Below are positions 1 through 5,190 of a DNA stretch of 14,858 nt, in pieces. A model generated the notes under the pieces. The model did not search any database. It was not told where the DNA came from and was given only the letters and a program-made list of their open reading frames with translations. This DNA comes from an uncultured Emergencia sp. GTDB lineage: Bacteria > Bacillota > Clostridia > Peptostreptococcales > Anaerovoracaceae. The stretch covers positions 1 to 14,858 of the forward strand of contig CALLDR010000089.1 in NCBI GenBank assembly GCA_937997955.1, read 5' to 3'. Made by a program: the position numbers and the translations under genes. Position 1 is the stretch's first letter. The number at the start of each line of letters is the position of its first letter.

Positions 1-3
1 CAC

Positions 4-50
4 ATGCGTTTTGAAACGCTGCTGGTAACAAAGGGCTATGCCCGCATCTG
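4..50 (+). repeat. Partial copy of the degenerate 19-22 bp repeat
   Basis: Positions 16-37 read ACGCTGCTGGTAACAAAGGG followed by CT, and position 38 starts a new ATGCC unit. This matches the unit type of the array at 2551-2724, where the unit at 2608 begins with the same ACGCTGCTGGT. The copy is in the same plus-strand orientation. It also contains two small dyads, GCGTTTTGAAACGC (6-19) and GGGCTATGCCC (33-43). It lies just beyond the terminator of the minus-strand operon and is cut by the window edge, so its full extent is unknown. Confidence 0.5.
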
Positions 51-73
51 AAAAACCCCCGGCTATGCCGGGG
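51..73 (-). terminator. Rho-independent terminator of the two-component operon
   Basis: A perfect 7-bp GC-rich stem with a three-base loop (CCCCGGC-TAT-GCCGGGG, 57-73) is followed, read on the minus strand, by G and then five T residues (55-51). It begins about 28 nt after the histidine kinase stop codon, which is where the terminator of a regulator-kinase operon would be expected. On the plus strand the hairpin is followed only by ATTATTATAG, so termination in that direction is less likely. Confidence 0.85.
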
Positions 74-101
74 ATTATTATAGATAAACATATAAAACTT
101 T

Positions 102-1583
102 CTACTTCTTCACCTTCACCACATCCATCTCAAACCAGAAGTTGCTGCCTTTACCCACCTTGCTGTTGACGCCGTAGTTGGCCTTGTGCAGGAGCAGGAT
201 CTCCTTTACGATGGAGAGCCCCAGGCCGCTGCCGTCCGTCGGCCGCACGTGGTGGGTGCTGGACTTGTAGTACCTTTCCCAGACGTGGTTGATCTCGTCC
301 GGGGCGATGCCGGCGCCGTGGTCGATGACCTCGCAGCGCATCTTTTTGCCTGACTTCTTCAGATTGATGATGATGACCTTATCCTCGCCGCAGTATTTTA
401 CCGCGTTGTTGATCAGGTTGGACAGCACCTGCTTGATCCTGGCTTCGTCGCCGTTGACGATGATCGGAGCCGGCGCGTTAAACTGAATGGTATAGCCCTC
501 CTGCTCCGTCAGAATATCGTAGGAAGCCAGCAGGGACTGGGCTGTGGCCCGCAGGTCAAAATTGCTGTATTCCAGCTCGATCTTGCGGGACTGCATACGG
601 GACATGTTCAGCATGTCGTTGACCAGCACGTTGAGGCGGTCCGTCTCATCTATGATTACCTGCAGATGGGCGTCTCTCTTTTCCGGAATATCCCCCGACA
701 GGTCGCGGATCATTTCCGCATAGGATCTGATCATGGTCAGCGGCGTCCGAAGGTCGTGGGACACGTTGGCGATCAGGTCCTTCTGGTACATGTCCGTCTT
801 TTCCAGTTCCCGGGAAGCTTCGGTCAGCGTATCGGCCAGCTCCCGGATTTCGGTGTAATGGCCGCCCTTGAATTTGATGCCGTAGTTTCCCTTTCCCATC
901 TCAGTCGCCGAGTAGGTGATATCCTTGATCGGCTTGGAAATCCTGCTGGCCAGATACAGGGCCAGAGCCAGAGCCAGCAGAGAGGCGATGACCGTGATAT
1001 AGGCCAGCTGCTCCCGCAGGATGCTGACCGTGGATTTGATCGGATACAGCGGCGTGAAGATGTACAGGATCGGACTGCTGGTCTGTATCACATTGAACAG
1101 GTTCGACGGCGGCTCCTGCAGGTAACAGGCGAAAGCCAGGATCTTCAGATCGTTGCTGCTGTCCGCGCTGAATACCTGAGATACGCGGTTGAGACTGCCG
1201 TATTCCAGCTGCTTCTGCAGGTCCTCCTGCAGCTGAGTGATCTGCATGTTGTAGCGGTACAGGGTGCTGTGGCCCTCGTATTCCGGATAGTACAGCGTGT
1301 GGGCACCTACCTGTATGCGGATATAGGCGTCGTCGTTGGCCTGGATCATCTTGTTCAGCGTCTGCAGAAACTGGTCCAGATCCTGGTCGTCCGCCTCATA
1401 GGCGCTGATCAGCGTATCCGCCAGCTTGGTGGTCTCCGCCGTCTTCATTTCCTTGTAATAGTTGTTGAGGAAGAAGATCTGCAGGAACCAGATCAGCCCG
1501 ATCAAAAGCAGGGCAAAGCCTATGAAGTAGATCCACAGCTTGAAGCGGATGCTGCGGAAATCAAGTTTAGTCTTCAAATTCAA
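102..1583 (-). CDS. Membrane sensor histidine kinase
   Basis: This is a 493-residue sensor kinase that should autophosphorylate on histidine and pass the phosphate to the regulator encoded just upstream. In order it has a first membrane helix (about 15-39), an extracellular sensor region of about 150 residues, a second membrane helix (about 193-212), a HAMP linker (about 213-265), a HisKA domain with the phospho-acceptor in NVSHDLRTPL (H276), and an ATPase domain with N-box NLINNAVKY (389-397), G1 box DHGAG (421-425) and G2 box GSGLGLS (451-457). All catalytic boxes are intact. Translation must start at a TTG (1583, or 1577), because no ATG occurs before the end of the first membrane helix. 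The start overlaps the regulator gene by 17 nt, which points to translational coupling. The sensor region resembles no ligand-binding domain I can name, so the stimulus is unknown. Confidence 0.93.
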   Translation of the reverse strand: MNLKTKLDFRSIRFKLWIYFIGFALLLIGLIWFLQIFFLNNYYKEMKTAETTKLADTLISAYEADDQDLDQFLQTLNKMIQANDDAYIRIQVGAHTLYYPEYEGHSTLYRYNMQITQLQEDLQKQLEYGSLNRVSQVFSADSSNDLKILAFACYLQEPPSNLFNVIQTSSPILYIFTPLYPIKSTVSILREQLAYITVIASLLALALALYLASRISKPIKDITYSATEMGKGNYGIKFKGGHYTEIRELADTLTEASRELEKTDMYQKDLIANVSHDLRTPLTMIRSYAEMIRDLSGDIPEKRDAHLQVIIDETDRLNVLVNDMLNMSRMQSRKIELEYSNFDLRATAQSLLASYDILTEQEGYTIQFNAPAPIIVNGDEARIKQVLSNLINNAVKYCGEDKVIIINLKKSGKKMRCEVIDHGAGIAPDEINHVWERYYKSSTHHVRPTDGSGLGLSIVKEILLLHKANYGVNSKVGKGSNFWFEMDVVKVKK

Positions 1584-2244
1584 ATTTGTAACCCACCCCT
1601 CTGAGCGTTACGATGTAGTCCCGGTAAGGCCCCAGGTTGTTGCGAAGGTTCTTGATGTGGGTATCGATGGTCCGGTCGTCGCCGAAAAAGTCGTAGCCCC
1701 AGATATCGGAGAGCAGCTTGTCTCTGGAAAGGGCAATATTCTTGTTCTCGATGAGATAGAACAGCAGCTCGTATTCCTTCGGCGTCAGCTCAACCCTTTT
1801 GCCGTCCACGTTGACCGTTCTGGCGGCGATGTTGATTTCCAGTCCGCCGAACTTCAGCACGTCGCTCTTGCTGTGGGAAGAAGCGTGTCTGCGGGCCAGG
1901 ATCACGTTGATGCGGGCCATCAGCTCCTTCGGGCTGAAGGGCTTCACGATATAGTCGTCGATACCCAGCTCAAAGCCGAACAGCTTGTCGTACTCCTCGC
2001 CGCGGGCGGACAGCATGATGATAGGCACGTCCTGGATTTTTTTGATCTCCTTGCAGGCGGAAAAACCGTCCAGCTTCGGCATCATGATGTCCAGAATGAC
2101 CAGGTCGTATTCATTCAGCTTGCAGAGGCCCACCGCGCTCATGCCGTCGGCGGCTTCCGTGACCTCGTAGCCGTTAAATTCTGCATATTCTCTGATGACC
2201 TCGCGGATCTTCGGTTCGTCATCAACTACCAGCAATTTATACAT
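1567..2244 (-). CDS. OmpR/PhoB-family response regulator
   Basis: This 225-residue DNA-binding response regulator is the partner of the overlapping histidine kinase. The receiver domain (about 1-120) has the acidic pocket D8-D9, the phospho-acceptor D52 in LVILDIMMPKLDG, the switch serine in MLSARGEE and the conserved lysine in VKPFSP. The C-terminal winged helix (about 128-222) ends with the family-typical pattern DRTIDTHIKNLR followed by VTLRGVGYKFE. I chose the ATG at 2244 over an upstream in-frame ATG at 2292 because an ideal AAAGGAGG lies 6 nt before it (2258-2251, minus strand) and because MYKLLVVDDE is where receivers of this family begin. The regulated genes cannot be read from the protein, but phased direct repeats at 2386-2414 are a candidate binding site. 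Confidence 0.95.
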   Translation of the reverse strand: MYKLLVVDDEPKIREVIREYAEFNGYEVTEAADGMSAVGLCKLNEYDLVILDIMMPKLDGFSACKEIKKIQDVPIIMLSARGEEYDKLFGFELGIDDYIVKPFSPKELMARINVILARRHASSHSKSDVLKFGGLEINIAARTVNVDGKRVELTPKEYELLFYLIENKNIALSRDKLLSDIWGYDFFGDDRTIDTHIKNLRNNLGPYRDYIVTLRGVGYKFEFED

Positions 2245-2292
2245 AGAGTTCCTCCTTTGTTCTTTTGCAGATGCGGAGCAAAGCTCCATCAA

Positions 2293-2320
2293 ATTATCAA
2301 TATTTTATCACAAGTTGCAA
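2293..2320 (-). promoter_or_regulatory. Possible promoter of the response regulator operon
   Basis: Read on the minus strand, TTGCAA (2320-2315) is followed after 16 nt by GATAAT (2298-2293), about 50 nt before the response regulator start. An alternative -10, TAAAAT preceded by TGA (extended -10 type), sits at 2307-2302. Both are plausible but only moderately close to the sigma-A consensus, so the exact promoter is uncertain. Confidence 0.35.
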
Positions 2321-2385
2321 ATAAGGAAAAGAGGAAGCCGTAAAACCTTTGTGAAAAAAAGGTGTAGGCGGTGTGACGGTTTTCC

Positions 2386-2414
2386 AATCTTTCCCTAATC
2401 TTCACCCAATCTTT
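2386..2414. promoter_or_regulatory. Three direct repeats phased at 11 bp, candidate response regulator operator
   Basis: AATCTTT, AATCTTC and AATCTTT start at 2386, 2397 and 2408, exactly 11 bp apart and separated by CCCT and ACCC. Seven-bp direct repeats about one helical turn apart are the usual arrangement of OmpR/PhoB-family binding sites. The boxes lie between an OmpR-family regulator gene and the divergent operon, centred about 70 bp upstream of the predicted plus-strand transcription start. Which operon they control, and whether this regulator binds them, is inference. Confidence 0.5.
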
Positions 2415-2436
2415 TGCAAACCGACCAGCAACCCCC

Positions 2437-2465
2437 TTGACCATCTGGAAAAATTGCACTATACT
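2437..2465 (+). promoter_or_regulatory. Sigma-A type promoter for the yacL-ispDF-proS operon
   Basis: TTGACC (2437-2442), a 17-nt spacer and TATACT (2460-2465) match the housekeeping consensus at five of six positions in each hexamer. Transcription would start near 2472 and give a leader of about 425 nt before the GTG start at 2897. A second, weaker -10-like TATAGT lies at 2489-2494 without a good -35. No other equally good plus-strand promoter is visible before 2897. Confidence 0.7.
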
Positions 2466-2508
2466 GGTTGTGTAGATTAAAGTGGGGTTATAGTATGTTT
2501 TGAATAAA

Positions 2509-2528
2509 TTTTGTGAAATATCACAAAA
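2509..2528. promoter_or_regulatory. Perfect 20-bp palindrome, operator-like
   Basis: TTTTGTGA, a four-base centre AATA, and TCACAAAA form two exact 8-bp inverted arms. The half-site TGTGA resembles those of CRP/FNR and Rex family regulators, but those normally have a six-base centre, so I cannot assign it. It lies about 37-56 nt downstream of the predicted transcription start. It could be a repressor site or an RNA hairpin, though no T-tract follows on the plus strand. Confidence 0.45.
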
Positions 2529-2550
2529 AACGACCGTAAAACCCATGGAC

Positions 2551-2724
2551 GCGCTATGAATAAGGCACTATGCCATGAACGCAGGACGATGCTGCCAACA
2601 AAGCGCAACGCTGCTGGTGAAGCACTACGCAGCCAACAAAGCGCGATGCTGTTGATAAAGCATTACGCTGTTACCAATGCGCTGTGCTGCCGACGAAGCG
2701 GCACTATGCTGTTGACGCAGCAGC
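2551..2724 (+). repeat. Degenerate 19-bp tandem repeat array
   Basis: About nine units follow the consensus AYGCTGYYRAYRAAGCRCT. Unit starts at 2570, 2589, 2608, 2627, 2646, 2665 and 2684 are exactly 19 bp apart. The unit at 2684 carries three extra bases, so the next begins at 2706, and the unit at 2551 is weaker. The central units match the degenerate consensus at 17-18 of 19 positions, and most differences between units are transitions. Because 19 is not a multiple of three and no ribosome binding site precedes it, this is not a protein repeat. It lies within the predicted leader of the downstream operon. Confidence 0.75.
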
Positions 2725-2881
2725 GCGGCAGCGCGCTTGTGAATACGGTCATCAATCATACGAAGCCGGAGACGCACGAAGTCAGACAAACCACTGCAGG
2801 GCACGGCGCTGGAAAGAGGCGGCATTTGCGATTACTCCCCTCACGGCCGCGCAGGCTGCCCGTCTGCCACGATCAAAAGAG

Positions 2882-2889
2882 AAAGGAGG
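2882..2889 (+). promoter_or_regulatory. Ribosome binding site fixing the GTG start at 2897
   Basis: A perfect AAAGGAGG lies 7 nt before the GTG at 2897. The reading frame is open upstream to an ATG at 2684, but that ATG lies in the repeat array and lacks a ribosome binding site. The 71 extra residues it would add look like translated non-coding DNA. Confidence 0.9.
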
Positions 2890-2896
2890 AAACATC

Positions 2897-4021
2897 GTGT
2901 TTAAAAAACTATTTCGGACGTTGTTTACGATTTTAGGTGCAATCCTAGGCTACGGGGCCTTTGAACTGCTGCACTTCTGGATGGTGAAGAGCGGCGCTGT
3001 TGCGGCCGGCGAATTCTCACAGTGGCAGCAGATCGTCATAGGTCTTATCTTTGCAATTATCTTCGGACTTATTTTTTTCAGATTGACGCCAGTCATCAGA
3101 AGACAGAGCGTCAAGGTCGCAGACAACATTGAAGACGATCTGCGGGGCGTGTCGGCCAACGATCTTTTGACCGGGATCATCGGCCTGATCATCGGGCTCC
3201 TCATCGCCATGCTGCTGACTCAGATCTATGTCAGCATCACCAACAAGTACCTCTATACGGTAATTACAATCATTACCTATATGATCATGGGGTATCTGGG
3301 AGTCGTCATCGCCAACAAAAAAGGCAAGGAGATGATCGGACTGCTGATGGCAAGCCGGAGACAGACCGTGCAGCAGCAGCCGCAGGAATCCCTGTTCAAC
3401 AGGTCAAAAAAGAAGAATGAGGGCATACCGAAGATTTTCGATACCAGCGTCATCATCGACGGAAGGATCGCGGAGATCATGAAGACTGGCTTCCTGGAGG
3501 GACCGATCGTCATTCCGGAGTTTGTCTTGGTGGAGCTGCGCCATATCGCGGATTCTTCCGACTCCCTGAAGAGGGTCCGCGGACGCCGTGGCCTGGACAT
3601 TCTGAACAAGATCCAGGAGGACTACGGCATCGAGATCTATAACACCGACAACGAGAAGTCCCTGCGGGAGATCCCGGAGGTAGATGTGAAGCTGCTGAAG
3701 CTGGCCCAGCTGATGAACGGCAAGGTGGTCACCAACGACTTCAACTTGAACAAGGTCGCTTCCATCAACGGCGTCGGCGTGCTCAACATCAACGAGCTGG
3801 CCAACACCCTGAAGCCGGTGGTCATTCCTGGAGAAGAGATGACCGTCCACCTGGTAAAACAGGGCAAGGACAACGCCCAGGCCATCGCCTACCTGGACGA
3901 CGGCACCATGATCGTCGTCGAAGACGGCCGCCGCATGATCGGCAAGACCTGCGATATCAACGTGACCAGCGTCCTGCAGACCTCGGCGGGCAGAATGATA
4001 TTTGGAAGGTTGAAGAAATAA
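2897..4021 (+). CDS. yacL: Membrane-anchored PIN-TRAM domain protein (YacL family)
   Basis: A 374-residue protein with a GTG start, close in length to B. subtilis YacL (366). The N-terminal part has four predicted membrane helices (about 9-29, 44-61, 90-112 and 119-139), followed by a basic, glutamine-rich linker (about 141-176). The PIN nuclease-fold domain (about 179-300) keeps the expected acidic residues: D182 in FDTSVIIDGR, E213 in VLVEL, D263 in EVDVKLL and D281 in VVTNDFN. A C-terminal TRAM-like RNA-binding domain (about 312-372) contains MTVHLVKQGKDNAQAIAYL. These features suggest a membrane-bound RNase acting on RNA, but the substrate and role of the family are poorly known. It is the first gene of the operon and stands directly before ispDF, as yacL precedes ispD in Bacillus. 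The disA and radA genes that usually lie upstream are missing here. Confidence 0.9.
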   Translation: MFKKLFRTLFTILGAILGYGAFELLHFWMVKSGAVAAGEFSQWQQIVIGLIFAIIFGLIFFRLTPVIRRQSVKVADNIEDDLRGVSANDLLTGIIGLIIGLLIAMLLTQIYVSITNKYLYTVITIITYMIMGYLGVVIANKKGKEMIGLLMASRRQTVQQQPQESLFNRSKKKNEGIPKIFDTSVIIDGRIAEIMKTGFLEGPIVIPEFVLVELRHIADSSDSLKRVRGRRGLDILNKIQEDYGIEIYNTDNEKSLREIPEVDVKLLKLAQLMNGKVVTNDFNLNKVASINGVGVLNINELANTLKPVVIPGEEMTVHLVKQGKDNAQAIAYLDDGTMIVVEDGRRMIGKTCDINVTSVLQTSAGRMIFGRLKK

Positions 4022-4022
4022 T

Positions 4023-5165
4023 ATGCTAAATCAGCAGCGCGTATACGCCATCATCGGGGCTGCCGGCGCCGGCAGGCGCATGGGGGCGCCCCTGCCCAAA
4101 CAGTTTCTGCCCCTCGGCGGGCGGACCATCTTGGAACGTACCGCGGACCGCTTCCTGGCCTCGTCCATCGTCGACGCGGTGTACATCACCGTGCCTGAAG
4201 CATACATGGACTGCTGCCGGGAGCTCTTCGCGTCCCAGATTTCCGGCGGCAGGCTCTCTTTGATCAAAGGGGGTCCGTCGCGGCAGGATTCCGTGGGAAA
4301 GGCGCTTACGGCGATTGAAACTCTCGCGCCGGCGGCAGACGACCTGGTGCTGGTACACGACGGCGTGCGGCCCTATGCTTCCGCGGAACTGATCGAGAGG
4401 GTCGCCGAAGCGGCGCGGCTCCACGGCGCGGCAGTACCGTGCGTGCCGCCGAAGGACACCATACGGCATGAAACAGAAGGGACCTTGGACAGGTCCCGGC
4501 TTTACTGCGTCCAGACACCCCAGGGCTTTGCCTGGTCCGTGATCTGGAATGCCTACAGACAGGCGGCCGAAGACGGATTCCTGGGGACCGACGACGCGGG
4601 CCTGGCTGAACGGATCGGCCAAAGAGTGGAGCTGGTAGAGGGCGAAAGCGCCAACATAAAGATCACATTACCGGAGGATTTGCCCATGGAACAGAGGATA
4701 GGAACGGGCTATGACGTCCATCAGCTGACTGAGAACAGGAAGCTGATCCTGGGCGGCGAGGAAATTCCATATGAGAAGGGCCTTTTGGGCCATTCCGACG
4801 CGGACGTGCTGATCCATGCCCTGATGGACGCCATGCTGGGGGCGGCGGCTCTGGGGGATATCGGCAAGCTGTTTCCGGACAGCGACGACGCGTATAAAGG
4901 CATATCCAGCCTGGAGCTGCTGCGCCGGGTCAGGGAACGTCTTTCCCAGGAGGGGTATTCCCTGGGAAATGCCGACGTGACCGTGATCTGTCAGCGACCC
5001 AAGCTGGCGTCCTACATCGACGCCATGAGAGAAAACCTGGCTGAGGCTCTGCAGACAGAGAAAGACAGGATCAGCATAAAGGCCACCACCACGGAGCGCC
5101 TCGGCTTCTGCGGCCGGGGAGAGGGCATAGCTGCCCAGGCGGTGTGCATACTAAACAGATATTGA
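4023..5165 (+). CDS. ispDF: Bifunctional IspD-IspF fusion (MEP isoprenoid pathway)
   Basis: A 380-residue fusion of two MEP-pathway enzymes. IspD (about 1-221) makes CDP-methylerythritol from CTP and methylerythritol phosphate; its nucleotide-binding motif GAAGAGRRMG (13-22), LVHDGVRPY, and QTPQGF are present. IspF (222-380) cyclises the later intermediate to methylerythritol cyclodiphosphate. Its zinc ligands D231, H233 (GYDVH) and H265 are present, as are GHSDADVLIH and ATTTERLGFCGRGEG. The two domains are joined without a linker: IspD ends at its usual PEDL and IspF begins at M222. The gene starts one nt after the yacL stop codon. In Bacillus ispD and ispF are separate neighbours; fusions are best known from alpha- and epsilonproteobacteria. 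IspE, which acts between the two steps, is not in the window. An internal ribosome binding site may also yield IspF alone. Confidence 0.95.
   Translation: MLNQQRVYAIIGAAGAGRRMGAPLPKQFLPLGGRTILERTADRFLASSIVDAVYITVPEAYMDCCRELFASQISGGRLSLIKGGPSRQDSVGKALTAIETLAPAADDLVLVHDGVRPYASAELIERVAEAARLHGAAVPCVPPKDTIRHETEGTLDRSRLYCVQTPQGFAWSVIWNAYRQAAEDGFLGTDDAGLAERIGQRVELVEGESANIKITLPEDLPMEQRIGTGYDVHQLTENRKLILGGEEIPYEKGLLGHSDADVLIHALMDAMLGAAALGDIGKLFPDSDDAYKGISSLELLRRVRERLSQEGYSLGNADVTVICQRPKLASYIDAMRENLAEALQTEKDRISIKATTTERLGFCGRGEGIAAQAVCILNRY
4673..4688 (+). promoter_or_regulatory. Internal ribosome binding site and start for stand-alone IspF
   Basis: GGAGG (4673-4677) lies 8 nt before an in-frame ATG (4686-4688) at the exact junction of the IspD and IspF domains. 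Initiation there would give a 159-residue protein, the normal IspF length. The caveat is that GGAGG falls in codons for the conserved PED of IspD, so the match could be due to codon choice. Confidence 0.45.
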
Positions 5166-5190
5166 TTGACAAAGGAGAATGAACAAGACC

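Larger units (their letters stand above)
2245..2896. other. Divergent intergenic region with long leader
   Basis: This 652-nt stretch separates the minus-strand two-component operon from the plus-strand housekeeping operon. No convincing gene lies in it. From left to right it holds the regulator's ribosome binding site and a possible minus-strand promoter (2293-2320), three 11-bp-phased AATCTT boxes (2386-2414), a plus-strand promoter (2437-2465), a perfect 20-bp dyad (2509-2528), a degenerate 19-bp tandem array (2551-2724), and about 150 nt in which I see nothing specific before the strong ribosome binding site of the next gene. Short open frames here lack ribosome binding sites and result from the repeats. 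Confidence 0.8.

Noticed and set aside
2345..2363. Hairpin ACCTTT/AAAGGT as a terminator
   Set aside because: The stem is six weak base pairs with a seven-base loop, no T-tract follows on the plus strand, and no gene ends nearby on either strand.
2289..2546. Minus-strand open frame of 85 codons in the divergent region
   Set aside because: It lacks a ribosome binding site and family resemblance, and covers the promoter and the phased boxes, so it is more likely chance.
2551..2724. CRISPR array
   Set aside because: The units are contiguous 19-bp repeats without unique spacers, and no cas genes are nearby.
2684..2896. N-terminal extension of the PIN-TRAM protein by 71 residues
   Set aside because: The GTG at 2897 has an ideal AAAGGAGG, the extension is low-quality sequence from the leader, and the 374-residue form matches the family length.
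2556..2936. Plus-strand open frame of 126 codons over the repeat array
   Set aside because: It has no ribosome binding site, its composition follows the 19-bp repeat, and it runs through the ribosome binding site and start of yacL in another frame.
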